In this document: positions 8,191 through 16,524 of the stretch, in pieces
How the letters are laid out: each line of letters begins with the position of its first letter
Numbering within the stretch: position 1 is the first letter of the stretch
Assembly (NCBI GenBank): GCA_029564115.1
Contig: JAKQQP010000324.1
Span: 1 to 38,462, forward strand
Source of the DNA: Candidatus Rifleibacteriota bacterium
GTDB lineage: Bacteria > Riflebacteria > Ozemobacteria > Ozemobacterales > Ozemobacteraceae
DNA length: 38,462 nt
Reading direction: 5' to 3'
The notes under the pieces: model-generated
Databases searched by the model: none
The model's input: the letters and a program-made list of their open reading frames with translations, nothing else
Told to the model about the DNA's origin: nothing
Program-made: the position numbers and the translations under genes

Positions 8191-8735
8191 GCCTGGGTTT
8201 CGTCGAGTTCGATTTCGCCGAGAATGTCGTCAATCTGCTTTTTCAAAAACTCTTTGTCGCAACTGCCTGTGTCTAGTTCGGCACGCAGTTTGCGAAGTTT
8301 GATGAAGCGCTGGCGAAACTTATCCTGCAGCTCATTGACAGCTTCGCAGAGAACCTGACCTTCATCGCCGGCCCGCAGGCGCAGTGATGCCTGATGCAGT
8401 TTCCCCGATGAAATTCTTTTCAGTTGCCCGGCAACTTTGAACATTGGCCCGATCAGCCGGTGCGAAATAAATATGGTGAGAATCAGCAGGATTACAGACA
8501 TCAGCAGAAAGCTGAGGCCATTGGTGACGATTATTGCCGGTTTTAAGATTTCCCAGGTCGAACGCAACCGGTTATGTGCCGAAAGAAACCCGTCTTGAAT
8601 GTTTTTGCTGGTTATCTGATACAGAAAAAAACCATGCAGAATCGAGCCGAAAAAAATTACCAGCGACATGAAAGCGACCAGCCTGATCTGGTATGAAGGT
8701 AGAATCAGGTAATGTTTTCGTGAGTGTTTGCTCAT
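8187..8735 (-). CDS. Two-helix membrane protein with HAMP domain and no output domain
   Basis: The 182-residue protein has a transmembrane helix at about 17-40, a short (about 27 residues) external segment, a second helix at about 68-92, then a HAMP domain at about 88-141 (RLIGPMFKVAGQLKRISSGKL ... RAGDEGQVLCEAVNEL). A charged coiled coil at 142-180 ends the chain. No kinase, cyclase or methyl-accepting signalling domain follows, so it is a bare HAMP protein. It is coupled to the downstream cytochrome gene by an ATGA overlap. The start at 8735 has a good AAGGAG site. It could sense or scaffold something at the membrane for the cytochrome; this is inference from its position only. Confidence 0.8.
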   Translation of the reverse strand: MSKHSRKHYLILPSYQIRLVAFMSLVIFFGSILHGFFLYQITSKNIQDGFLSAHNRLRSTWEILKPAIIVTNGLSFLLMSVILLILTIFISHRLIGPMFKVAGQLKRISSGKLHQASLRLRAGDEGQVLCEAVNELQDKFRQRFIKLRKLRAELDTGSCDKEFLKKQIDDILGEIELDETQA

Positions 8736-8747
8736 AAAAAGGGCTCC

Positions 8748-9716
8748 TTAACGGGTTTCGTCAGTGGCGGCATCAGTCGATGCCGGCGTAACCTGGCATC
8801 TTACCTGTAATGTCGGGTTGATCCAGTAATCAAGACGGTTTCGCAGGTCGATTGTGTGGCGCATCAGGGCTTTCTTCTTCATTTCGCGCATCAGTTGCTC
8901 GCGCATGGCACGTGCAGCTGCGGCCGGGTCTTCTTCGGGGCGGCTTACAACCTCAAAAAGATGGTGCCCGGCGGCATCCGTGAAGCCCGAGACAAGTGTG
9001 CCGGTTTCTGCCGCCAGAAGATGACTGAAGACCCCATCAGGGAAATCATTGGCGGTTTTCCAGCCAATATCACCACCAACGCTTTTATAAAGGGAAATGC
9101 TGTAGCTGGCATTGAGCTGCGCAAAGTCTGCGCCTTCGGCCCGCTGTTTTATCACTTCTTCAGCCGTGGAAGCATCAGGCAGCAGAATGGTGCGAAGATG
9201 CAGACGAATCCTTGCTGCCACGGGTGCAGCATTCGCAATGTCGATGTCTTTACCGGCGACCGCATTCAGCAGCCTGCCTCGATTGGCGGCGGCAAGTTCT
9301 TCGATCAGAAAGGCGGCCCTGGCGATAGTTTCGTCATCATCGGCGTTTTTGAGGGCGGCATCAAAATCTTCTATTTTTTTTCTGAATTCTGGGGTCTGGT
9401 CGAGCCCTTCCGCTCTACCGCCCTCAGCCAGCAGCAGGGTCTCGAAAAAAAACGTGGCAAAAGCCGCTTCAGAAAGTTTTTGTGAGTGCGAACCCGAAAG
9501 CTGCTGGATTTTTTTCAACTCAGCGAGGGTGATGCTTGTTTGCCCGACTTTCATTGCGAGATGCTTGCGCCCGAGAATGTAGTCGAAGTCAGCCGTGAGA
9601 AAAAAGACCATCAGGGCAAAAGTCAGAAAGAGAAGAAGGCCGATAAACGCAAAAACCGCTCGTTGTGAGACGAGCAGCATTTCATGGTTATCTATGACTC
9701 TGATTTTTTCGAGCAT
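8748..9716 (-). CDS. Membrane-anchored parvulin-type peptidyl-prolyl isomerase (PpiC/SurA-like)
   Basis: The 322-residue protein has an N-terminal membrane anchor (about 20-42), a SurA/PrsA-like helical chaperone part (about 55-165) beginning VGQTSITLAELKKI, and a rotamase domain around 170-262 with LRTILLPD, FAQLNASYS, GGDIGW and GHHLFEV. It should assist folding of exported proteins outside the cytoplasmic membrane. It is 1 bp from the TlpA gene upstream and 12 bp from the HAMP gene downstream, so it belongs to the cytochrome operon. PpiC genes beside multihaem cytochromes are known in Geobacter-type genomes, which supports a dedicated chaperone role. The tail (about 300-322) is low in structure. 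Confidence 0.88.
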   Translation of the reverse strand: MLEKIRVIDNHEMLLVSQRAVFAFIGLLLFLTFALMVFFLTADFDYILGRKHLAMKVGQTSITLAELKKIQQLSGSHSQKLSEAAFATFFFETLLLAEGGRAEGLDQTPEFRKKIEDFDAALKNADDDETIARAAFLIEELAAANRGRLLNAVAGKDIDIANAAPVAARIRLHLRTILLPDASTAEEVIKQRAEGADFAQLNASYSISLYKSVGGDIGWKTANDFPDGVFSHLLAAETGTLVSGFTDAAGHHLFEVVSRPEEDPAAAARAMREQLMREMKKKALMRHTIDLRNRLDYWINPTLQVRCQVTPASTDAATDETR

Positions 9717-9717
9717 G

Positions 9718-10308
9718 TTATTTTTCTGGTGGCAGAACTTCTGTTGCCGAAGCGGTCATGGCCGCAAAGCCGGCAAAAAACCGATCGAGGTCGAGCGGAC
9801 CTTGATGAGAATACGCGACTTTGCCGTCTGGCGCAACAATAAAAACAGCCGGTGTCGAGACCACACCCCACTGATCAGCTGTTAACCAGCTGTCTGAGGC
9901 AATCTTTTCCATGAGCACCAGCTGTTTCAGCTCCCGGCGCTGGCAAAAGTTCACCAGAGCCTTGTGCATGCGCTCGGTGTCGAGCGAAACGAAAAAAGCT
10001 TTCAAATCGGGATTGTTTTCCTGTTCCAGGCGGCGCTGAACTTCTGGTATTTCCTCGAGGCACGAATGACAGAAGAGTGACCAGTAAAAAATCATGTTCC
10101 ATGAGCCAGAAGCCGGGAACTCATAGGCGTTGCCGTCAAGGCCGTCGAGATTGCAGATCGGTGCGACTGTGCCGGGTTGCAGCAGCAGAGAAGGGGCGGT
10201 ATTTTCCCCGGTCACTACCGGCAGCGAAGCTTTGGCCAAGCCGGCCAGGAACGTGAAACAGAGGGTAAGCAGCGGCAGGATCAGCCTATAGCTTCGAATT
10301 GATGGCAT
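9718..10308 (-). CDS. TlpA/ResA-like thioredoxin, CHSC active site
   Basis: Exported thioredoxin-fold protein of about 196 residues. A signal peptide spans residues 1-28 (ending LAKAS). The redox motif FYWSLFCHSCLEEIP puts the cysteines at 80 and 83, with an uncommon His-Ser dipeptide between them. The cis-proline loop is VVSTPAVFIV. ResA-type proteins reduce apocytochrome cysteines before haem attachment; the operon partner with ten haem motifs fits that. I chose the ATG at 10308 because AAGGAGATCGAAA lies just upstream; the longer frame to 10437 has an unlikely arginine/threonine-rich extension. The start lies inside the end of the second TlpA gene (23 bp overlap). Confidence 0.9.
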   Translation of the reverse strand: MPSIRSYRLILPLLTLCFTFLAGLAKASLPVVTGENTAPSLLLQPGTVAPICNLDGLDGNAYEFPASGSWNMIFYWSLFCHSCLEEIPEVQRRLEQENNPDLKAFFVSLDTERMHKALVNFCQRRELKQLVLMEKIASDSWLTADQWGVVSTPAVFIVAPDGKVAYSHQGPLDLDRFFAGFAAMTASATEVLPPEK

Positions 10309-10798
10309 TTTCGATCTCCTTTTCGTTCTCGGGGGCGTAGCCGAGGTGTTCGTAAAGAACCTTGCCCTGACGGTCGACCAGCACTGTGCGCGGCAGCACA
10401 CTGACGTTGTAGTTGCGGATGAGGTTGCTCTGGTCATCTATGGCGATGAGATATGGTATCGTTTGCGGGTATTTTTTGATGAAACGCTGAATTTTTTTCA
10501 GCGGGAAACCGGGCGGGTGAACTCCGATAATGGTGAGTCGGCCCTGCATTGCCTCGTGCAGCCGAATCAGAAATGGAATTTCCTCGATGCAGGTGCCGCA
10601 GGTGATCGACCAGAATGCGAGCAACATGGGCTTTTCGGTGAACTGCCCGGCCAGCCTGAATTGTTGCCCGTTCAGATTCGAGAGAGTGACGCCTTCGAGA
10701 GACGAGATGCTGCCGGGCTTTGAATCTGGTATGAACAGGTTGATCAGCAAAAAGCTGAGAATCGCCAGAATCAACAGTATGGCATGGTTTCGGTTCAT
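10286..10798 (-). CDS. TlpA/ResA-like membrane-anchored thioredoxin, CGTC active site
   Basis: The 170-residue protein has an N-terminal anchor (about 5-24), the thioredoxin motif AFWSITCGTCIEEIP with cysteines 67 and 70, and the cis-proline loop VSVLPRTVLVD. It resembles ResA/TlpA reductases that keep CXXCH cysteines reduced outside the membrane. It overlaps the second thioredoxin gene by 23 bp and starts 3 bp after the RDD gene. Having two different thioredoxins, one with CGTC and one with CHSC, suggests a relay or separate substrates; that is inference. Confidence 0.9.
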   Translation of the reverse strand: MNRNHAILLILAILSFLLINLFIPDSKPGSISSLEGVTLSNLNGQQFRLAGQFTEKPMLLAFWSITCGTCIEEIPFLIRLHEAMQGRLTIIGVHPPGFPLKKIQRFIKKYPQTIPYLIAIDDQSNLIRNYNVSVLPRTVLVDRQGKVLYEHLGYAPENEKEIENAINSKL

Positions 10799-10801
10799 CT
10801 G

Positions 10802-11398
10802 TCAGTCATGCCTGACTACTGTGCCGGCCAGTTCGTCGCCCCAGCGCCGGTTTTGCTCGCCGGTATGAATTTTGTAGAGTTCATAGATATTGGCCACCAG
10901 CGCGACGAGAAATAAAGGCAAAATGACGGCGATGCCAAGAAACTTCGAAATCACCGGAATCTGAACAATGTGCAATGCTGCCGAAACAGCAGACACCAGC
11001 AGTGGCAGAGCCGGTATGATATTGCGGCGAATCGACATCATTGCTGTGATTGGTTTGCCGGCAAGGTCAGTAACTCTTATGTTCATCGCTTTTTTACCCA
11101 TGCTTTGCCCGTCGAGCGGCCCGATTTGATAATGGCTGTCTTTGAGAAGCATTGCCAGTGCCACAATCAAAAAAATTACGCAATTGAACAGCGCGGCAAG
11201 GTTTACTGGCTTTTGTGGCAGCAGAAACATGGCAGGAAGCATGATGATTATAGCTGGCACACTGAGCATGACCATGTCGATAAAAGTGGCAATGAAGCGC
11301 TTGAAAATGAGACGCTGTAGAAAATTATCCATTTCCGCGAGTTTCTTTTTCATCTGCTGTTGCGCTTCTGCCTGGGTCGGCAGCTTGATTTCCGCCAT
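10802..11398 (-). CDS. RDD-family membrane protein
   Basis: The 198-residue protein begins with a helical cytoplasmic segment (about 1-30), followed by the RDD pattern KRFIATFIDM, then QSMGKKAMNIRVTDLAGKPI and RRNIIPALPLL, typical of the RDD family. About four hydrophobic helices are visible. RDD proteins are poorly understood; some act as ion exchangers or accessory membrane proteins. The ATG at 11398 has AAAAGGA nine bases upstream. An upstream TTG at 11443 lies only 4 bp after the predicted -10 box, so it would fall before the transcript start and was rejected. It is the first gene of the cytochrome operon. Confidence 0.82.
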   Translation of the reverse strand: MAEIKLPTQAEAQQQMKKKLAEMDNFLQRLIFKRFIATFIDMVMLSVPAIIIMLPAMFLLPQKPVNLAALFNCVIFLIVALAMLLKDSHYQIGPLDGQSMGKKAMNIRVTDLAGKPITAMMSIRRNIIPALPLLVSAVSAALHIVQIPVISKFLGIAVILPLFLVALVANIYELYKIHTGEQNRRWGDELAGTVVRHD

Positions 11399-11446
11399 AA
11401 GGTCGAGTCCTTTTAAATCTGCATAAATTTCAGCACTGGACAATAA

Positions 11447-11475
11447 AAAATAGACTATGCTTAAATTTTAGTCAA
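11447..11475 (-). promoter_or_regulatory. Sigma-70-type promoter for the RDD/TlpA/PpiC/cytochrome operon
   Basis: On the minus strand TTGACT, a 17-bp spacer, then TATTTT. It is about 50 bp upstream of the ATG at 11398, in the divergent gap before the phosphodiesterase gene. Confidence 0.6.
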
Positions 11476-11509
11476 CGAAGATCTCTTTGTCACATTCAAG
11501 GCGGTAATA

Positions 11510-11974
11510 ATGAAAATTGGAATAATTTCAGATACACACGTGGTAAACCATCGGCTCATCGAAGTTCCCGGCTGGGTTCGAGACGCTTTTGTCGGCGTCG
11601 ACATGATCATTCATGCCGGCGATGTTGAGCTGAACGATTTTCTGGGTGAACTGTCCACTATTGCCCCTGTTTATGCTGTGCGAGGAAACTGTGATCTTGG
11701 TGCTTACGATACCCCGGCTGCCCGTTCTATCGAAATTGGTTGCGGTCTGTTGACCGTCGCTCATCGTGCCGGAACGGCCCGTGATGCTCTGCACCCCCGC
11801 AGTCGTGTCATGGTTTATGGGCATACTCACATTGCGCTGATCAATCAGGAAGAAAATCTTCTGGTCATCAACCCCGGAAGCCCGACGCTGCCACGGGGTG
11901 GCTTGCCCGCCTCTGTCGCTCTGTTGCATGTGAACGGCGACGAAATACGCGCAGAGTTAAAGCAAAGACCCTGA
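11510..11974 (+). CDS. YfcE/MJ0936-family metallophosphoesterase
   Basis: Small two-metal phosphodiesterase of 154 residues. Metal ligands are in order: Asp8 and His10 (ISDTH), Asp38 (HAGD), Asn60 (RGNCD), His85 (VAHR), and His105/His107 (YGHTH). The NPGSPTLPRGG stretch is typical of the family. Known members hydrolyse phosphodiesters in vitro, with no firm natural substrate. The site AAGGCGG lies 6 bp before the ATG. It is divergent from the RDD operon and about 180 bp upstream of the peptide transporter; that gap shows no clear signal. Confidence 0.92.
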   Translation: MKIGIISDTHVVNHRLIEVPGWVRDAFVGVDMIIHAGDVELNDFLGELSTIAPVYAVRGNCDLGAYDTPAARSIEIGCGLLTVAHRAGTARDALHPRSRVMVYGHTHIALINQEENLLVINPGSPTLPRGGLPASVALLHVNGDEIRAELKQRP

Positions 11975-12156
11975 CCTGCCGATTAATAGTTAGAAGTGAT
12001 TTTGAAGTATCACCGAGGTCTGTCTTCGCGAATCGTCGCATGCCGGCAAACCGCAGATCTGAAGCAACTGAGCGCGCTGTCAGCCAGAGCATGATCTGCA
12101 CCGATGTGAATGCTTCGACAATCACACAAGAGAAAATCTATTAATCAGGTGGCAAA

Positions 12157-13755
12157 ATGAAACGTATTCTTTTTTCGACGGCATTTATGTGTGTGCTGGC
12201 TGTTATCGTCGGCTTACTGCAGAGTGCCCCCGCCGAAACAAATCCGGTAAGTTTCAGAGGAACTTTTTCCAGCTATCTCTCGAGCGAACCCGCTAATCTT
12301 GACCCGGCCCGTGGTGTCGACGTCAATGAAGCCACGGTTCAGGCCAAAATTTTCGACGGCCTGGTTCGCTACGACGAAAAAATGCGCCTGGTTGGCAATC
12401 TGGCAGAATCCTGGACCATCTCTGCCGATGGCAAAGAATTTATTTTTAAGCTGAAACAGAACGTGGCTTTTCACAATGGCCAGAAATTAACCGCCGCTGA
12501 TGTGGTTTTTTCGCTCGATCGCCTGCTTGACCCCGAAGTTGGCTCACCGCGAACCTGGGTTCTCGAAAAGGTTTCAGGCTCTGCTGAGCGCATGAAAGGC
12601 GAGACGCCAGTTGTCGTCGGTATCGATGCTCTTGACGAACATACCGTTTCTATAAAGCTGGATGCGCCATTCGCGCCATTTATGAGTCTTTTGTCTATGC
12701 CTGCCTGTTACATTCTTCCATCAGAGAGCAGAGATGCTATCAAGGCGCAGAGCTTCTTCGAAAAGCCAGCCGGCACCGGTCCCTTCAAGATTACCGAAAG
12801 AGTTCGTGACAGTCACCTCAGACTCATTGCCAACGAAACCTATCACGGCGAAAAGCCGCGTCTGGCAAAAATCGAAATCCGCGTTATTCCCGAAAACATG
12901 AAGGCCGAAATGGAATTCGAAAGTGGCAATCTCGATATGCTGCAGCTCTACCCGGCCAACTACGAGCGCTTCAAAACCGATTCGAACTTTGCCGCCAGAA
13001 TTCATGATGTTCCGGCTCTCAACGTTTTTTATGTCGGCTTTAATAATCAGGTTGCACCGTTCAATGATTTACGGGTAAGAAAAGCGTTGAATATGCTCGT
13101 TGACCGCGAAAAAATAATCAAAGCCGTCTATCAGGGGCGTGCGGTGCCGGCCAATGGCAGTATTCCTCCTGGTATTTCAGGTCATAGCAATGTTTCTACC
13201 GGTCTTGCCTATAACCCCGAAGAAGCTGCAAGGCTTCTCAAAGAAGCTGGCTATTCAAAAGCCAAACCACTTACTTTCGATCTTTACCAGAGATCTTCAC
13301 AGTCTGCATTCGAAATTACCCGTCTGTTGCAGGGTGAACTCAAAAAACACGGCATTCAGATTAATCTCAAACCGATGGAATGGAGCGCCCTGAAAGATGC
13401 AATCAGCAAAGGTGAGGCCCCGGCGTTTTACATGAGCTGGTTCGGCGATTACCCCGATGGTGAAAACTTTCTTTACCCGCTCTTCCATTCTAAAAACTGG
13501 GGTTCTGGCGGCAACCGCGCCCGCTTTAAGAGTGAAGAAATCGACCGCATGCTCGACGAATCAGTTAAAATCCAGGACAGTGAACGCCGCGCCGAAGCTT
13601 ATGACCGTATCAACCGCAAAATAGCCGAGCAGGCTCCCTGGGTCTACCTCTGGCACTGCAGCGAAAGCTATCTGACCGGCGATAACGTCAGCAATATCGA
13701 TTTTTCGCCAATGTTTTTCTGTGACAAGGGTCTCACGCTCAGCGTCAAAAACTGA
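12157..13755 (+). CDS. ABC transporter peptide-binding protein (SBP_bac_5, DppA/OppA family)
   Basis: The 532-residue exported protein has a Sec signal at 1-26 (cut after SAPA). The body has NLDPARGVDVNEATVQAKIF, then the family signature around ADGKEFIFKLKQNVAFHNG and LTAADVVFSLDRL, and the C-terminal lobe with FDLYQRSSQSAFEIT and WFGDYPDGENFLYPLFHS. It should capture oligo- or dipeptides, or a related ligand such as a metal chelate, for the permeases downstream. It is separated from them by 210 bp that includes inverted repeats, a common layout when the binding protein is made in excess. No lipobox cysteine follows the signal, so it is probably periplasmic and soluble. Confidence 0.94.
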   Translation: MKRILFSTAFMCVLAVIVGLLQSAPAETNPVSFRGTFSSYLSSEPANLDPARGVDVNEATVQAKIFDGLVRYDEKMRLVGNLAESWTISADGKEFIFKLKQNVAFHNGQKLTAADVVFSLDRLLDPEVGSPRTWVLEKVSGSAERMKGETPVVVGIDALDEHTVSIKLDAPFAPFMSLLSMPACYILPSESRDAIKAQSFFEKPAGTGPFKITERVRDSHLRLIANETYHGEKPRLAKIEIRVIPENMKAEMEFESGNLDMLQLYPANYERFKTDSNFAARIHDVPALNVFYVGFNNQVAPFNDLRVRKALNMLVDREKIIKAVYQGRAVPANGSIPPGISGHSNVSTGLAYNPEEAARLLKEAGYSKAKPLTFDLYQRSSQSAFEITRLLQGELKKHGIQINLKPMEWSALKDAISKGEAPAFYMSWFGDYPDGENFLYPLFHSKNWGSGGNRARFKSEEIDRMLDESVKIQDSERRAEAYDRINRKIAEQAPWVYLWHCSESYLTGDNVSNIDFSPMFFCDKGLTLSVKN

Positions 13756-13803
13756 GTCAGATCTTTCGTTGAATATTGAATACTGTATGAACAAAGTTGA
13801 ATT

Positions 13804-13898
13804 TTCTGGCGTCTCTTTCTTTCCCAGCCAGAAGTAACACGGGTAAGTGAAATACCAGCCGGTCCTTTGATTCGTTTGCTTATCGATAACTGGCTGGT
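13804..13898 (+). promoter_or_regulatory. Inverted repeats between binding protein and permease genes
   Basis: Two potential hairpins: TTCTGGC (13804-13810) with GCCAGAA (13827-13833), and ACCAGCC (13854-13860) with GGCTGGT (13892-13898). Neither is followed by a strong T-run. They may stabilise the 3' end of the binding-protein message; this is inference. Confidence 0.35.
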
Positions 13899-13965
13899 TG
13901 ACAGAAAAAAATACAATTGGTTACAGTCTCGGTAGTGAAAATAATTCATACTTACAGGTTTATAA

Positions 13966-14916
13966 ATGCTTGAATTCGCGCTCAGAAGAATTGCCGCCAC
14001 CGTCCCGGTTCTTCTGGGCATTTTGCTTGTCGCTTTTACGGTTCTTTACCTGATTCCGGGTGACCCGGCCCAGACAGTGGCCGGCCCGCGCGCTGACGAA
14101 GCGACACTGGCTCGCATTCGTGCCGACATGGGGCTCGATCAGCCCTTGCACGTCAGATTCTTTTCTTATCTCGCCAGGGTCTGCAAAGGTGATTTCGGTG
14201 ATTCGGTCGTAACCGGCAAGCCGGTGCTCGAGTCGCTGGCCGAAAAGATTCCCTATACTTTGAAGCTGGCTTTGCTGGCCATGGCCATTTCGATTGTTCT
14301 GGGCATCGTTATGGGTATCATCAGCGCCGTCACTCAGGGGCGCTGGCTCGACAGGCTCTGCACGGTTTTTTCGGTAGGCGGCATCAGTATACCGGTTTTT
14401 CTTTCGGGTCTGGTGTTTCTCTATGTTTTTGCGGTCAAGTTGCGCTGGTTCCCCTCTTCTGGTTTTAGAGCCGGTAACAGCCTGATGCCTTTCATTCTGC
14501 CGGCCTTCACGCTTGGCATAAGATCAGCGGCTTTTCTGGCCCGTATCGTCAGAAGCAGCATGATCGAGGTTCTCAACCAGGATTTTATCAGAACGGCTCG
14601 CGCCAAAGGCCTGAGTCGCTCGCGCATTCTCTTTCGCCACGGTCTGGTGAATGCTCTGGTTCCGGTAGTGACCGTAATTGGTCTCGATCTTTCCAGTTAT
14701 CTGAACGGTTCAGTCATTGTCGAAACTATTTTTGACCTTCCCGGAGTGGGGCGTTTCGCAATGGATGCTATTTTGCAGCGCGATTACCCGATCATTCAGG
14801 GCGTTGTGCTGCTTGGAGCTTTTGTTTTCATTATGGTCAATCTTGGCATAGACCTCTTCTATGCCTGGATCAACCCGAAAATTCGCGACGAAATGATGGG
14901 AAAATCGGTCGGATGA
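13966..14916 (+). CDS. Peptide ABC transporter permease, DppB/OppB type
   Basis: The 316-residue inner-membrane protein has about six helices. MLEFALRRIAATVPVLLGI is the usual DppB start. DFIRTARAKGLSRSRILFRHGLVNAL is the EAA loop that contacts the ATPase. FDLPGVGRFAMDAILQRDYPIIQG is the typical C-terminal signature. It forms the pore with the next gene, whose ATG overlaps this stop (ATGA). No ATP-binding subunit gene is present here, so DppD/DppF-type ATPases must be elsewhere. Confidence 0.95.
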   Translation: MLEFALRRIAATVPVLLGILLVAFTVLYLIPGDPAQTVAGPRADEATLARIRADMGLDQPLHVRFFSYLARVCKGDFGDSVVTGKPVLESLAEKIPYTLKLALLAMAISIVLGIVMGIISAVTQGRWLDRLCTVFSVGGISIPVFLSGLVFLYVFAVKLRWFPSSGFRAGNSLMPFILPAFTLGIRSAAFLARIVRSSMIEVLNQDFIRTARAKGLSRSRILFRHGLVNALVPVVTVIGLDLSSYLNGSVIVETIFDLPGVGRFAMDAILQRDYPIIQGVVLLGAFVFIMVNLGIDLFYAWINPKIRDEMMGKSVG

Positions 14917-15740
14917 AAAAGATAATGCAGCGCATGACGGTGGCAGGCTGGCTGGCTCTGGCCGGTATCGTGCTGGTTCTTTTTGTTGCCCTGTTCGCAC
15001 CTCTGCTTGTCGCCAACGACCCCATGGAAACTGACCCCATGCGGCGCCTGGCGAAAATCGACGGTTTCCCGCTCGGTTGTGACCAGCTTGGCCAGTGTGT
15101 GTATTCTCGACTTGTCTATGGCGCCCGTCTTTCTTTGATCATCGGCTTCGCCTCGCGCCTGACCGCCCTTTTTATCGGTCTGGCGGTCGGTCTGACCGCA
15201 GGCTACTTCGGCGGTTGGCTTGACTGGCTACTCATGCGCCTGGTCGATATGTTTCTTGCCTTTCCGAGTCTGCTGCTTGCCATTGCCGTGTCGATGGTTC
15301 TTGGCAGTGGTGTCGGAACGGTGGTTTTTGCTCTGGCGGTAGTCGGCTGGGCTGAAATGGCGCGTATAATCCGCTCAGCTGCTCTAGAACTGCGCTCTGC
15401 CGAATACGTCGTTGCCGCGAGAACTTTGGGCGCCAGCCACCTGCGCGTCATTCTGACCCATATTCTGCCGAATTGTCTGCCTTTGATAACTGTGATTTTT
15501 GCAATGGGAATGGCGACGGCGGTTCTTTCTGAGGCCAGTCTGAGCTTTCTGGGCCTCGGTGTCGACCCCTCGATGCCTACCTGGGGCGGTATGGTAGCTG
15601 CCGGCAAAGATTATATGCTGCGGCGCCCTGATCTGGTAATTTATCCGGGTGCCTGTATCGCTTTTCTGGTAGTTGTTTTCAATGTTTTTGGCGACGAATT
15701 GCGTGATATTCTCGACCCCTCAAGAAAAGGACAGTGGTGA
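14913..15740 (+). CDS. Peptide ABC transporter permease, DppC/OppC type
   Basis: The 275-residue inner-membrane protein has an N-terminal helix, the DPMETDP motif of the OppC N-terminal region, and the periplasmic stretch GCDQLGQCVYSRLVYGARLSL. The EAA loop is SAEYVVAARTLGASHLRVILTHILPN, and SFLGLGVDPSMPTWGGMVAAG is the family signature. It partners the DppB-type permease; the genes overlap by 4 bp. The gamma-glutamyl hydrolase follows after 1 bp, so imported substrate may be handed to that enzyme. Confidence 0.95.
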   Translation: MKKIMQRMTVAGWLALAGIVLVLFVALFAPLLVANDPMETDPMRRLAKIDGFPLGCDQLGQCVYSRLVYGARLSLIIGFASRLTALFIGLAVGLTAGYFGGWLDWLLMRLVDMFLAFPSLLLAIAVSMVLGSGVGTVVFALAVVGWAEMARIIRSAALELRSAEYVVAARTLGASHLRVILTHILPNCLPLITVIFAMGMATAVLSEASLSFLGLGVDPSMPTWGGMVAAGKDYMLRRPDLVIYPGACIAFLVVVFNVFGDELRDILDPSRKGQW

Positions 15741-15741
15741 T

Positions 15742-16524
15742 ATGTCTTCTGCCGGCCGCCCTCTGATCGGTATCGCTTATGCAGATTCTTCGGTGCGCGA
15801 CAATGAAATGCGCATTCGCACCTATGTTTCTCGAAAATACTATCACGCTGTGCAGCAGGCAGGCGGTGACCCGATTTTGCTGCCGGCGCCACTGGCAGTG
15901 GCCGGTTGCGATTTCGAACAGGGTTTTGCCCGCTTTGCCGACCGCTGCCTGAGTATGATAGATGGCCTGTTGCTGCCGGGTGGCGAAGACGTTCACCCCC
16001 GTTTTCAGAATGAAGACCCGGTTCCGGCACTCGATCTGGTTAACCCCTTTCGCGACGAGTTCGAGTTGCTTCTTGCCCGAAAAGCTTTTTCTGAATTCAA
16101 ATTGCCCATTCTGGGCATTTGCCGCGGTTGCCAGGTAATGGCTATCGGGCTTGGTGGCCGGGTGCATCAGGATATTTCTGGAGTAGCCGGAGTGCAGCAT
16201 TCGCAAAAAGCACCCCGCTGGGCCGTTTCACATCAGGTTAACGTCAAGCCTGGCTCGCAGCTCGCAGCAGCTTTGAAATCTTCGTTGCCGGCAGTTTTTA
16301 CCAACTCTTTTCATCATCAGGCGATAAAAGAAGTGCCGGCCGGATTTGTAGCGAGCGGCCATACAAGTGACGGCCTGATAGAAGCTATCGAATCGGCTGA
16401 CGGGCGTTTCTGTCTCGGTGTGCAGTGGCACCCCGAAGAAACCTTTTCGGGCGACGAATGCAGCCGCAATCTTTTTGCGGCATTTATTGCCGCTGCCGCC
16501 AAAAAAGCCGCCGAAAAGCATTAA
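15742..16524 (+). CDS. Gamma-glutamyl-gamma-aminobutyrate hydrolase-like class I amidotransferase (peptidase C26)
   Basis: Cytoplasmic hydrolase of 260 residues. The catalytic triad is Cys127 in LGICRGCQ, His230 and Glu232 in QWHPEE. LLPGGEDVHP and NSFHHQAIK are characteristic of the PuuD/C26 group, which cleaves gamma-glutamyl amide bonds. The chosen ATG is 1 bp after the permease stop with AAGGA upstream; a longer frame from 15673 lies within the permease gene. The operon suggests that the importer brings in gamma-glutamyl peptides or amides which this enzyme then splits. Substrate is not determined by sequence. Confidence 0.92.
   Translation: MSSAGRPLIGIAYADSSVRDNEMRIRTYVSRKYYHAVQQAGGDPILLPAPLAVAGCDFEQGFARFADRCLSMIDGLLLPGGEDVHPRFQNEDPVPALDLVNPFRDEFELLLARKAFSEFKLPILGICRGCQVMAIGLGGRVHQDISGVAGVQHSQKAPRWAVSHQVNVKPGSQLAAALKSSLPAVFTNSFHHQAIKEVPAGFVASGHTSDGLIEAIESADGRFCLGVQWHPEETFSGDECSRNLFAAFIAAAAKKAAEKH

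Noticed and set aside
10309..10437. Longer N-terminus for the CHSC thioredoxin
   Set aside because: The extension overlaps the next gene, is Arg/Thr-rich, and hides the signal peptide; a strong AAGGAG favours the ATG at 10308.
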